DNA of 64,000 nt from Paracoccaceae bacterium. Lineage in GTDB: Bacteria; Pseudomonadota; Alphaproteobacteria; Rhodobacterales; Rhodobacteraceae. The notes beneath the pieces are model-generated. The model worked only from the letters and a program-made list of their open reading frames with translations, was not told the origin of the DNA and made no database searches. A program made the translations under genes and the position numbers. The stretch is from the NCBI GenBank assembly GCA_024304985.1, contig JAMWZC010000004.1, positions 248,001 through 312,000 on the forward strand, written 5' to 3'. This document shows positions 26,357 through 34,465 of this stretch, piece by piece. Each line of letters begins with the position of its first letter. Within the stretch, counting starts at the first letter, position 1.

Positions 26357-27450
26357 TGGAGCGGATGCCGAAATGGGCCGATGTCGTGCTTATCCCGCTG
26401 ATCTCCTTGCTGCTGGCGGCGGTGCTCTCGGGGCTTGTGATCCTGGCGATTGGCGAGGACCCGATCAACGCGCTGAACCTGATGATCAAGGGCGCGCTGG
26501 GTTCGACCTATGGCTGGGGCTATACGCTGTATTACGCGACGAACTTCATGTTCACCGGGTTGGCCGTGGCCGTGGCCTTTCATGCCCGCCTTTTCAATAT
26601 CGGCGGCGAGGGACAGGCCATGCTGGGCGGGCTGGGTGTGGCGCTGGTCTGCCTTTACCTGCCGTGGCCGCATTGGTCGCTGGCGCTGATCGCATCAACC
26701 GTGGGGGCGGCACTGTTCGGCGCGGCCTGGGCCTTTCTGCCCGCCGTGCTGCAGGCCAAACGCGGCAGCCATATCGTGATCACAACGATCATGTTCAACT
26801 TCATCGCCGCCGCGTTCCTGAACTGGCTGCTGGTCGGGCCGTTAAAGCCGCGCGGGGGTATGGACCCCTCAACCGCGCGTTTCCCCGAGGCCACGAACCT
26901 GCCCAGCCTGCATGACCTTCTGGCCCCGCTGGGGATCAGCTTTTCCAAGGCCGCCCCGGCCAATATCTCGTTTCTGGTGGGCATTCTGGCCTGTGTGCTG
27001 GTTTGGGTGCTGATCTGGCGCACCCGTCTGGGATATGAGATCCGCGCCTTCGGCCATTCCGAACCCGCCGCGCGCTATGCCGGGATCAGCCCCACCAAGA
27101 TCACCGTGATCACCATGCTGATCTCGGGCGGGCTGGCGGGAATGATGGCCATCAACAACGTCATGGGCGAGGCGGAGCGTCTGGTCCTGAACGCGACGGA
27201 AGGCGCCGGTTTCATTGGCATCGCCGTCGCCCTGATGGGGCGCAGCCATCCGTTCGGGGTGTTTCTGGCGGCGATCCTGTTCGGCTTTCTCTATCAGGGG
27301 GGCGCGGAACTGGCGCTGTGGACAGCCATCCCGCGTGAGCTGATCATCGTGATTCAGGCGTTGGTGATCCTGTTCACCGGCGCGCTGGACAACATGGTCC
27401 GCATGCCGCTGGAGCGTATCTTCATGGCGCTGCGGCGGAGGGGCGCGTGA
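26356..27450 (+). CDS. ABC transporter permease, nucleoside/purine type (YufP-like)
   Basis: A 364-residue inner-membrane permease of the BPD_transp_2 family with 8-10 predicted helices. Family motifs include 'LFNIGGEGQAMLGGL' (about 79-93) and 'GFIGIAVALMGRSHPFGVFLAAILFG' near 287-312. It forms the heteromeric channel with the next gene product. Translation is coupled to both neighbours by TGATG junctions. Confidence 0.92.
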   Translation: MERMPKWADVVLIPLISLLLAAVLSGLVILAIGEDPINALNLMIKGALGSTYGWGYTLYYATNFMFTGLAVAVAFHARLFNIGGEGQAMLGGLGVALVCLYLPWPHWSLALIASTVGAALFGAAWAFLPAVLQAKRGSHIVITTIMFNFIAAAFLNWLLVGPLKPRGGMDPSTARFPEATNLPSLHDLLAPLGISFSKAAPANISFLVGILACVLVWVLIWRTRLGYEIRAFGHSEPAARYAGISPTKITVITMLISGGLAGMMAINNVMGEAERLVLNATEGAGFIGIAVALMGRSHPFGVFLAAILFGFLYQGGAELALWTAIPRELIIVIQALVILFTGALDNMVRMPLERIFMALRRRGA

Positions 27451-28415
27451 TGGATCTGATCACCGTCCTGCAAGTGCTCGATTCCACCGTGCGGCTGGCG
27501 ACACCGTTGCTGCTGGCTTGCCTCGCGGGGCTGTTCAGTGAACGCGCGGGCATTTTCGACATCGGGCTTGAAGGCAAGATGCTGGCCGCCGCCTTCTTCT
27601 CCGCCGCCATTGCCGCCGTGACAGGATCGGTCTGGCTGGGGCTGGGGGCGAGTATCATCGCCTCTCTGGCGCTGTCGGGGCTGCACGGTCTGGCCTCGAT
27701 CACCTTCCGGGGCAATCAGCTGATCTCAGGCGTGGCGATCAACTTTCTGGCCGCGGGGCTGACCGTGCTGATCGCGCAAAGCTGGTTCCAGCAAGGGGGC
27801 CGCACGCCCGCATTGCTGGCCAGCGGGCGTTTCGGCCCGATCAGCCTGCCGGGGGCCGAGGCGCTGCGCGAGGTGCCCGTTCTGGGCCCGATCTATGCCG
27901 AGCTGATTTCCGGCCATTCGATCCTTGTCTATGTGGCTTTCGCCTGCGTGCCGCTGACATGGTGGATCCTCTATCGCACGCGGTTCGGTCTGCGCCTGCG
28001 CGCCGTGGGCGAAAACCCTGAAGCGGTGGATACCGCCGGGATCTCGGTCGTGCGGCTGCGTTATAGCGCGGTGCTGATCTGCGGGCTGCTCTGCGGTCTG
28101 GCCGGGGCCTATCTGGCGACCGCCCTGCAAGCGGGCTTTGTGCAGGACATGACAGCCGGGCGCGGCTATATCGCGCTGGCCGCGCTGATCTTTGCCAAGT
28201 GGCGACCCTGGCATGCGCTCTATGCCACGCTGCTGTTCGGCTTTCTGCAAGCCATCGCCTTGCGTTACCAGAACCTCGATCTGGGCTTTGTCACCTTGCC
28301 CGTGCAGGCGATGGATGCGCTGCCCTATATCCTGACGGTGGTGATTCTGGCGGGCTTCATCGGCAAGGCCGTGCCCCCCCGCGCAGGGGGCCAACCCTAT
28401 GTGAAAGAGCGCTGA
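27450..28415 (+). CDS. ABC transporter permease, nucleoside/purine type (YufQ-like)
   Basis: Second permease of the importer, 321 residues from the ATG at 27450; a GTG one codon upstream (27447) is an alternative. Membrane helices throughout; motifs 'ERAGIFDIGLEGKMLAAAF' (about 30-48) and 'GRGYIALAALIFAKWRP' (about 232-248) are typical of the YufQ subfamily. The end is basic ('AGGQPYVKER'). No terminator is evident in the 100 bp before the TauE gene. Confidence 0.92.
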   Translation: MDLITVLQVLDSTVRLATPLLLACLAGLFSERAGIFDIGLEGKMLAAAFFSAAIAAVTGSVWLGLGASIIASLALSGLHGLASITFRGNQLISGVAINFLAAGLTVLIAQSWFQQGGRTPALLASGRFGPISLPGAEALREVPVLGPIYAELISGHSILVYVAFACVPLTWWILYRTRFGLRLRAVGENPEAVDTAGISVVRLRYSAVLICGLLCGLAGAYLATALQAGFVQDMTAGRGYIALAALIFAKWRPWHALYATLLFGFLQAIALRYQNLDLGFVTLPVQAMDALPYILTVVILAGFIGKAVPPRAGGQPYVKER

Positions 28416-28515
28416 GCACGGCGAATAAGTCCAGATCGCCCCGCAGGATCAGACCTGAGGCGAAATTCGCCCCGCTCCGCTTGCCTTTTGAAGCCGCAGC
28501 GCGCTAGGGATAGCC

Positions 28516-29445
28516 ATGCAGATCTACCTTCCCATAGCCGAAGTGTCGGTCAATGCCTACCTGCTGCTGGGTCTGGGCGGGATCGTGGGTGTGCTGTCGG
28601 GCATGTTCGGCGTGGGCGGCGGCTTCCTGATGACGCCGCTGCTGTTCTTCATCGGCATCCCTCCGGCCGTGGCCGTGGCCACGGGAACCAACCAGATCGT
28701 CGCCTCGTCCTTCTCGGGTGTGCTGGCCCATCTCAGGCGCAAGACCGTGGACCTGAGGATGGGCACCGTCCTGCTGGGTGGCGGCATGATCGGCGCGGGC
28801 ATCGGCGTGATGGTGTTCAACTACCTCAAGGCGCTGGGGCAGGTCGATCTGCTGGTGACGCTGTTCTATGTCTTTTTCCTTGGCATCATCGGCACGCTGA
28901 TGTTCGTCGAAAGCCTGAACGCGATCCGCAAGGCGCGCAAGGCGGGTGGCGCGGGCGGCAGTGCCAAGCGACGGCACCGCAACTGGGTGCATGTGCTGCC
29001 CTTCAAGATGCGCTTTCGCACATCCGGGCTGTATATCTCGCTGATCCCGCCGGTGCTGATCGGGGTCAGCGTGGGTATCCTGACCGCGATCATGGGCGTC
29101 GGGGGCGGCTTCATCATGGTGCCCGCGATGATCTACCTTCTGGGCATGCCCACCAAGGTCGTGATCGGCACATCGCTGTTCCAGATCATCTTCGTCACCG
29201 CCTTCACCATGATGCTGCACGCGATCACCAACCAGACCGTTGATGTGGTGCTGGGGGTGCTGCTGCTGCTGGGCGGTGTGATCGGCGCGCAGATCGGCGC
29301 GCGGATCGGCGTCAAGCTGAAGGCCGAGCAGTTGCGCATCCTGCTGGCGATCCTTGTGCTGGCGGTCTGCGGCAAGCTGGCGCTGGATCTGCTTCTGATG
29401 CCGTCCGAGCTTTACTCCATCGGCGCGGAAGGGGGTGGGGCATGA
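28516..29445 (+). CDS. TauE/SafE-family sulfite or organoanion exporter
   Basis: A 309-residue membrane protein with about 8 helices in two repeats. Each repeat begins with the family motif: 'GMFGVGGGFLMTPLL' (about 29-43) and 'AIMGVGGGFIMVPAMIYLLG' (about 194-213). The loop between repeats is strongly basic. In this order TauE paralogues are commonly followed by a TIGR02186 gene, as here (4-bp ATGA overlap), suggesting the two act together. The substrate is unknown. Confidence 0.9.
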   Translation: MQIYLPIAEVSVNAYLLLGLGGIVGVLSGMFGVGGGFLMTPLLFFIGIPPAVAVATGTNQIVASSFSGVLAHLRRKTVDLRMGTVLLGGGMIGAGIGVMVFNYLKALGQVDLLVTLFYVFFLGIIGTLMFVESLNAIRKARKAGGAGGSAKRRHRNWVHVLPFKMRFRTSGLYISLIPPVLIGVSVGILTAIMGVGGGFIMVPAMIYLLGMPTKVVIGTSLFQIIFVTAFTMMLHAITNQTVDVVLGVLLLLGGVIGAQIGARIGVKLKAEQLRILLAILVLAVCGKLALDLLLMPSELYSIGAEGGGA

Positions 29446-30236
29446 TCCCGTCGCGCATCCTTCCGGCTGGCCTGTTGACCCTTGCCCTTGGCTTGCTCGC
29501 ACTGGTCGCGCCCCGCACCGCGCTGGCGGAAGAGGTGGTGATGGGCCTCAGCCAGAGCAGTATCTCGATCTCGACCAATTTCTCGGGCTCGGACATCCTG
29601 ATTTTCGGCGCCATCAAGCGTGAGGTCGCCATCCCCGAGGGCGATCTGGATGTGATCGTCACCATCTCAGGCCCCTCTACCCCGCTGACGATCCGGCGCA
29701 AGGACAGGCGGCTGGGTCTGTGGATCAACACCGCCGCGGTCGAGATCGACCGCGCCCCCTCGTTCTATGCCGTGGCCACGACCGGCCCGCTGTCCGAGGT
29801 GTTGTCACAGACCGAGAACCTGCGCCACCGCGTGTCGATCCCGCTGGCGATCCGGTCGGTCGGCGCACCCGAAACCGTCGGGGACGCGCAGACCTTTACC
29901 GAAGCCCTGATCCGCATCCGCACCGAGAACGGCCTTTATGCCCTGCTGGAAAGCGCGGTCGAGGTGCAGGAACAGACCCTGTTCCGCGCCTCGATCAGCC
30001 TGCCCGCCAACCTGACCGAAGGCGACTACCTGACCCGCATCTTCCTGGCCCGCGACGGCGAGGTCGTCGCCCAGTATGAAACCGAGATCGACGTCCGCAA
30101 GGTCGGGTTGGAACGCTATCTCTTCACCCTCGCCCATCAACAGCCCCTGATCTACGGGCTGATGTCACTGGCCATTGCCATTCTGGCGGGCTGGGGCGCC
30201 TCGGCCTTCTTCCGCGTGGTGCTGCGGCAGGGCTGA
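29442..30236 (+). CDS. TIGR02186 family membrane protein
   Basis: A 264-residue protein with a signal peptide (about 1-29, cleavage near LAEE), a periplasmic beta-rich domain and a C-terminal membrane helix (about 236-258) with a short basic end. Motifs 'VVMGLSQSSISISTNFSGSD' (about 31-50) and 'LGLWINTAAVEIDRAPSFYA' fit TIGR02186. The family is tied by gene neighbourhood to TauE-like exporters; a role as periplasmic partner is inferred only. A 3'-UTR element (copy D) follows 38 nt after the stop. Confidence 0.85.
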   Translation: MIPSRILPAGLLTLALGLLALVAPRTALAEEVVMGLSQSSISISTNFSGSDILIFGAIKREVAIPEGDLDVIVTISGPSTPLTIRRKDRRLGLWINTAAVEIDRAPSFYAVATTGPLSEVLSQTENLRHRVSIPLAIRSVGAPETVGDAQTFTEALIRIRTENGLYALLESAVEVQEQTLFRASISLPANLTEGDYLTRIFLARDGEVVAQYETEIDVRKVGLERYLFTLAHQQPLIYGLMSLAIAILAGWGASAFFRVVLRQG

Positions 30237-30274
30237 TCCCGCAGGCCCGCGCGCAGCGGCGGCTGTGGCCCTTT

Positions 30275-30297
30275 GGATATTTTCAGCAAGAAGAAAC
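30275..30297 (+). repeat. Dispersed 3'-UTR element, copy D (after the TIGR02186 gene)
   Basis: Reads GGATATTTTCAGCAAGAAGA, a divergent copy of the element at 14036, 42389 and 61446. It sits 38 nt after the stop of the plus-strand gene, in sense orientation as in the other copies, and 7 nt beyond the stop of the converging SDR gene. Confidence 0.5.
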
Positions 30298-30303
30298 AGG
30301 GCG

Positions 30304-31023
30304 TCAGCCGCGCCCGATATAGGGCATCTTGGTCGCGAGGATGGTCATGAACTGGACATTCGCCTCGGGGCCAAGGGCCGCCATCTGCAACACGGCGCGC
30401 GCCACATCGGCCACATCCATCGTGGGCGGCGCATCGCCGGGATTGGCGGCGATGATCCCTTCCAGAAGCTCGGTGCGGGCATTGCCGATGTCGATCTGCC
30501 CGCAGGCGATGTCAAAGGCGCGCCCGTCCAGCGACAGGCTTTTGGTCAGCCCGGTAATCGCGTGTTTCGTGGTGGTATAGGCCACCGAGAAAGGGCGCGG
30601 CGCATGGGCGGAAATCGAGCCGTTGTTGATGATCCGCCCGCCCTGCGGGTCTTGTGCGCGCATCAGGCGAAAGGCCGCGCGGGCACATAGAAACATCCCG
30701 TGCAGGTTCACATCCACGACCTGACGCCACTCATCGACACCCAGTTCGTCGATGGGGGCGGCGCGGCCGAAACTGCCCGCGTTGTTGAACAGCACATCCA
30801 GACGGCCCGTTTGCGCGGCAAAGGCGTTGAACGCCGCATCCACCGCATCCGGGTCCGTGACGTCGCAGGGCAGCACCACCGCCCCGTCATGGCCTTTGGC
30901 CACAGCCTCCAGCGCATCAGGGCGGCGCGCGACCAGACCGACGCGCCAGCCCGCCTCAAGAAAGGCCGTGGCACAGGCGGCGCCTATTCCGGCGCTGGCA
31001 CCCGTGATGATGATGGATTTCAT
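30304..31023 (-). CDS. Short-chain dehydrogenase/reductase
   Basis: A 239-residue classical SDR. Cofactor motif TGASAGIG (7-14), NNAG (80-83), catalytic Ser near 136-138 and YxxxK as YTTTK (Y149, K153) are all present. It oxidises or reduces an unknown alcohol/ketone using NAD(P)H. The ATG overlaps the helicase stop by 4 bp, making it the last gene of the luxI operon. SDRs can reduce 3-oxo-AHLs, so a role in signal turnover is possible, but no sequence feature proves it. Confidence 0.88.
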   Translation of the reverse strand: MKSIIITGASAGIGAACATAFLEAGWRVGLVARRPDALEAVAKGHDGAVVLPCDVTDPDAVDAAFNAFAAQTGRLDVLFNNAGSFGRAAPIDELGVDEWRQVVDVNLHGMFLCARAAFRLMRAQDPQGGRIINNGSISAHAPRPFSVAYTTTKHAITGLTKSLSLDGRAFDIACGQIDIGNARTELLEGIIAANPGDAPPTMDVADVARAVLQMAALGPEANVQFMTILATKMPYIGRG

Positions 31024-32558
31024 AGCTCTGCCTCCTCCTGCATCTCAAGGCTCAGCGCCGGAGCTGCCATCGCCTTGAGGTCATCCACCCTGAGCGGCCC
31101 CGACGGTTTCGACAGCCGGTTGCGCACCACCCAATAGAGCCGCTCCTGCGCGCGGGTGATCGCCACATAGGCCAGCCGCTTCCACAGGGGCTGCCCCGCC
31201 TCGGACCGGCCCATGCGCGCGGCGGCATAAAGATCGGGGGCGAAAACCTGCACGTTTTCCCACTGGCTGCCCTGCGCCTTGTGGATCGTGACCGCCGCCC
31301 CGTGCAGAAAGGTCGCGCCCATCTTGGCGGCATAGGGGATGAAGGGTTCTTCCTCGTCCGGCTTCTCGATCTTGACGATGGAGGCCGCGTTGACCTGCGG
31401 ATCTTCGGCCCCGATGACATGCAGGCGCGAGAAACCGGGCTTGCGCCCTGCGCCCAGATAGATCACCTGCGCCCCCTTGATCAGGCCCCGCGCCTCAAGA
31501 TCCAGCCGCTTCTTGCGATGTTTCAAGGGCAGTTCCAGCCCGTCGCAGATCAGCGGCTCGCCCTCCAGCAGCTCATCCTCGGGCGCGCCATGCACGGCGC
31601 GGAAGGCATGGATCAGCCGGATGCGCGTGGCATTGCGCCAGACCAGCACCGGGCTGCGGGCCATCAGATCCACCTCGACCCGCTGGCCCCAGATCACGCG
31701 GTCATCGCGGGCGGCGGCCTGTTCCACCATCCGTTCGAAATCCTCGAAAGTCAGGGCGGGATCGGCCAGCGCATGGGCCAGATCAAGGATCGGGTTATCC
31801 GCTTCCTGACGGTGGATGCGATTCAACTCCAGACGCGCAGGGGCGGGCAGGCTGTCAAACACCATCCCGCCGGACTGATTGATGGGGGCCAACTGCGCCG
31901 GATCGCCGAACAGGATCAGGGTCGGGAAAATATCCTTGAGGTCGGTGAACTGCCGCTCGTCCAGCATCGAGGATTCATCGACCAACCCAATGTCCAAAGG
32001 CTCTTCCCGCCGCTTCCAGCCGGTGATGAAATCCGACCCGCGCAGACCCGCCGCCGCCAAGGCACCGGGGATGGACTTGTGGATCTGGTAGAACGCCAGC
32101 GCCCGTTCCAGCGCCACATCGGTCAGCCCCTCGATCTCGGGGCGCTCGCCATTGCCGGCCAGCCATTCGGCGACACGCTCGTATTCGGGATCATAGACGG
32201 GGGTATAGATGATGCGGTGGATCGTCGTCGCGGGGACACCACGGTTCCGCAGCACCGAGGCCGCCTTGTTCGTGGGGGCCAGAATCGCCAGCGTGCGCCG
32301 GTCCTTGCGGCGCTTGCCCTCGTAATCGCCGGACACCAGCTCCACCCCTGCCGCCTCTAGGGCGCGGGTCAGTTCGGCCAGCAGCAGGGTCTTGCCCGAC
32401 CCGGCCTTGCCGATCACGGCCAAGACACGCGACGCCCCCTCAGTCGCGGGGGTCAGGACACCCTCTTCCAGATCGACGCCCACGCCGCGCAGGGCACCGG
32501 CGATACGGTCAAAGGCTTCGGCCTGATCTTCAGAAAATGTCACAGCGGGCAGGGTCAT
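31020..32558 (-). CDS. RecD/Dda-like superfamily 1 helicase
   Basis: A 512-residue ATPase. Walker A GKAGSGKT (about 50-57), motif Ia '[12 protein letters not shown]', Walker B '[10 protein letters not shown]', motif III '[11 protein letters not shown]', motif V '[13 protein letters not shown]' and motif VI '[13 protein letters not shown]' (about 470-482) give a complete SF1 helicase core of the RecD/Dda type. No RecB, RecC or nuclease partner is present. Its first 29 bp overlap the end of luxI. In other Rhodobacterales I know comparable genes annotated as ATP-dependent RecD-like helicase, but the coupling to an AHL synthase stands out. Confidence 0.9.
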   Translation of the reverse strand: MTLPAVTFSEDQAEAFDRIAGALRGVGVDLEEGVLTPATEGASRVLAVIGKAGSGKTLLLAELTRALEAAGVELVSGDYEGKRRKDRRTLAILAPTNKAASVLRNRGVPATTIHRIIYTPVYDPEYERVAEWLAGNGERPEIEGLTDVALERALAFYQIHKSIPGALAAAGLRGSDFITGWKRREEPLDIGLVDESSMLDERQFTDLKDIFPTLILFGDPAQLAPINQSGGMVFDSLPAPARLELNRIHRQEADNPILDLAHALADPALTFEDFERMVEQAAARDDRVIWGQRVEVDLMARSPVLVWRNATRIRLIHAFRAVHGAPEDELLEGEPLICDGLELPLKHRKKRLDLEARGLIKGAQVIYLGAGRKPGFSRLHVIGAEDPQVNAASIVKIEKPDEEEPFIPYAAKMGATFLHGAAVTIHKAQGSQWENVQVFAPDLYAAARMGRSEAGQPLWKRLAYVAITRAQERLYWVVRNRLSKPSGPLRVDDLKAMAAPALSLEMQEEAEL

Positions 32559-33231
32559 GGCGCGACCCTACAGCCGCCCCGCGCCAAGGGCCAGAGCCCG
32601 CGATCACGCCACCTGTGTCCTCTGCCCCTCCGAAGGCGCGGCGATACCACAGCGCGGACAGCGCCGCAGATAGTCCCGCCCGCCGCGCCACCCGGGCCCG
32701 CGCCGGGGGCGTCAGCGACCACAGCCCCAGACTGACCCGCGCACGCCCCTCGCCCGCATGGCCCAGAACCTGCGGACAGGACCCGATCCGGCGATAGATC
32801 CGCTCCATATTGGCGTCGAACACGCCCACGAAATGCCGCAGCCCCTGCCGTTCCAGCAATTCGCCACCGGCCAGCATCAGGGCGGCGGCCACCTGCGATC
32901 CGGCACCGGGGGCCAGACAGAAACGCGTGCATTCCCAGATCAGCGGGTGCTGCACCGGGGCACCGGCGTTCAGATGGGCAAAATGCTCGTTCACCATGCA
33001 ACGTCCCATGGTGGGCAGAAAGCGCATCGACCCGCCATGATGCCCGCAAGCCTGCTCCCAGATCACATAGAGCGGGTCCAGCGCATCATATTGATCCCGC
33101 TCGAACCCGCCCGCATCGACGGCAACGGACCAGCCCAACCGGTCCGAGAATTGCGCGGCCCGGTCCCGGAACATCGTGTCACGCAGAACGGGATACTGCG
33201 TCAATTCCCCTGCCGTCACATAGCGCAGCAT
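32530..33231 (-). CDS. Acyl-homoserine-lactone synthase (LuxI family)
   Basis: Makes an N-acyl-homoserine lactone from S-adenosylmethionine and acyl-ACP. It is 233 residues. The family invariants are all visible: R24, F28, W34, D46, D49, R70, F84, E100 and R103 in 'FRDRAAQFSDRLGW', 'ERDQYDALDP', 'GSMRFLPT', 'NEHF' and 'WECTRF'. A good AGAGGAGG ribosome site precedes the ATG. The C-terminal 50 residues are Gly/Arg-rich and partly overlap the helicase reading frame. A lux-box-like dyad lies 37 bp upstream of the ATG. Acyl chain length cannot be predicted. Confidence 0.93.
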   Translation of the reverse strand: MLRYVTAGELTQYPVLRDTMFRDRAAQFSDRLGWSVAVDAGGFERDQYDALDPLYVIWEQACGHHGGSMRFLPTMGRCMVNEHFAHLNAGAPVQHPLIWECTRFCLAPGAGSQVAAALMLAGGELLERQGLRHFVGVFDANMERIYRRIGSCPQVLGHAGEGRARVSLGLWSLTPPARARVARRAGLSAALSALWYRRAFGGAEDTGGVIAGSGPWRGAAVGSRHDPARCDIF

Positions 33232-33267
33232 CGCTGGCCTCCTCTGGTTGGAGGGCGCAGCTCTAGG

Positions 33268-33283
33268 CTGATCTGGTTAACAG
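33268..33283 (-). promoter_or_regulatory. Candidate lux box upstream of luxI
   Basis: CTG-N10-CAG dyad (CTGATCTGGTTAACAG), the conserved core of LuxR-family binding sites, centred about 45 bp before the luxI ATG between luxR and luxI. The inner bases are only partly symmetrical (contains GTTAAC). Confidence 0.5.
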
Positions 33284-33317
33284 GGCCTTGGCCCAGCGAA
33301 CGGAGAAGGGCGGCGCG

Positions 33318-34031
33318 CTAGACCACGATCAAGCCGCGACTGATAGCGCGGGCCACGGCATGGGTGGTGTTCAGCGCGCCCAGCTTCAACCGCGCGCTTT
33401 CGATGTAGTCCCGCAGCGTATGTTCCGAGATCGACAGCGAGTTGGCCACCTGCGCCCGGCTATAGCCCATGGCCAGCAGGGTCATGGCGTCGATCTCGCG
33501 CGGCGAGAGGGCCTGCGCGGGCGGGGGGCTGCGACCGGGTTCGAACTCCAGCGCCTTCGAGTTGAAATAATGCGCGATCAGGATCAGGTCGCGCCCGTGG
33601 CGCTGCGCGAAGGCCGACCAAGTGGCATCATCGGCATCGTGGTTGACCGTGAACAGCGCAAACTGCCCGTTCGGTCCGCGGATCGGAATCGAGAATCCCT
33701 GCCGTCCGACACCATGGGCGATGGCATCCGCCTGAAAGGCCCTTTGCGCCTTGCCGCTCCAGTCCAAGCGCTTCCAGTCCTGTGGCTGGAAGTTCTGCAT
33801 GCAGCCCTGCACCACGGGGTCGATCCGCAGATAGTCGCGTTCCAGATAGCGGGCGACCCAATCGGGCGCATAGGTGCCGCAGCCATATTGCTGCCCGGCG
33901 GCGCTGACCCAATGATAGACCATGTGGTTGACGCCAAAGGCGTCTCTCAGCGCCTCGATGGCGCTTTGCATATCCTGCGGTGCGGTCGCATGTTCGACCG
34001 TTTCAAGTATCTGCTCCAGTCCGCTTCTCAT
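33318..34031 (-). CDS. LuxR-family AHL-responsive transcriptional regulator
   Basis: A 237-residue regulator. The N-terminal autoinducer-binding domain has the invariant W58, Y62, D71, P72 and a Trp near 86-91, plus G112, so AHL binding is expected. The C-terminal HTH domain (about 172-237) has 'LSPREIDAMTLLAMGYSRAQVANSLSISEHTLRDYIESARLKLG', the LuxR DNA-binding signature. The product should activate luxI 86 bp downstream through the dyad at 33268. Its 5' end overlaps a small upstream ORF by 29 bp. Confidence 0.93.
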   Translation of the reverse strand: MRSGLEQILETVEHATAPQDMQSAIEALRDAFGVNHMVYHWVSAAGQQYGCGTYAPDWVARYLERDYLRIDPVVQGCMQNFQPQDWKRLDWSGKAQRAFQADAIAHGVGRQGFSIPIRGPNGQFALFTVNHDADDATWSAFAQRHGRDLILIAHYFNSKALEFEPGRSPPPAQALSPREIDAMTLLAMGYSRAQVANSLSISEHTLRDYIESARLKLGALNTTHAVARAISRGLIVV

Positions 34032-34191
34032 CCATCGGCAACGCCACCGGCGCCTCCCCGCGACTGGATGACATCTCGGTCAGGACGATCTCGCGGGTCT
34101 CTTCAAGGTGCCGCGCCAACTGCTCCATGCCGTTTTCACCTGCAAAGGTTTTCAGATCCGCGATGACATCCAGAAGCCATTCGTTCTGCAT
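34003..34191 (-). CDS. Small helical protein upstream of luxR
   Basis: A 62-residue acidic protein from ATG 34191, AGGAG about 10 nt upstream, beginning MQNEWLLDVIADLKTF. It is predicted to be mostly one or two amphipathic helices (residues 3-42) followed by a Ser/Pro-rich tail; there is no membrane segment or Cys. Its last 29 bp overlap the luxR start in another frame, indicating translational coupling. I do not recognise a domain. A role as antagonist or chaperone of the LuxR protein would fit its position, but that is inference. Confidence 0.65.
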   Translation of the reverse strand: MQNEWLLDVIADLKTFAGENGMEQLARHLEETREIVLTEMSSSRGEAPVALPMDEKRTGADT

Positions 34192-34363
34192 GATGACAGT
34201 GCTCCTCAACCGGTTAAGGAATGATTAACGCGACGAAGGCGCGGTGCGGCAGGACAGGGCCCTGAGGCCATGTCCCACTATAGCCACAAGGCGCAAATGG
34301 ACCCTACCCACGAATTCAAGCCCCCCCGAACTGGTGGGATCAAGACAGACAAGTGCTTGAAAT

Positions 34364-34381
34364 CACTGGCGCGGAACAGTG
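34364..34381. promoter_or_regulatory. Inverted repeat in the luxR-operon upstream region
   Basis: CACTG-N8-CAGTG dyad about 170-190 bp before the small ORF start. Perfect 5-bp arms. A candidate regulator site in the 274-bp gap between the QS operon and ccr; it could also be chance. Confidence 0.3.
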
Positions 34382-34390
34382 GTAAACGAC

Positions 34391-34421
34391 AAACCCGCGA
34401 TCCGTTAACCGAATCGCGGGT
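34391..34421 (-). terminator. Probable terminator after crotonyl-CoA carboxylase/reductase
   Basis: A 9-bp perfect stem (ACCCGCGAT 34393-34401 with ATCGCGGGT 34413-34421) with an 11-nt loop, followed on the minus strand by TTTG. The short T-run makes it a moderate intrinsic terminator for ccr, about 45 bp after the stop codon. Confidence 0.5.
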
Positions 34422-34446
34422 CCAAGTGTCAACTTTCCGAGTGACT

Positions 34447-34462
34447 TGACAGTTAACTGTCA
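34447..34462. repeat. Perfect 16-bp palindrome TGACAGTTAACTGTCA
   Basis: A perfect palindrome 3 bp beyond the ccr stop codon and before the terminator stem. It has no T-run of its own. It shares the core GTTAAC with the lux-box candidate at 33268 and the terminator loop at 34404-34409. It could bind a dimeric regulator. Confidence 0.6.
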
Positions 34463-34465
34463 GTT

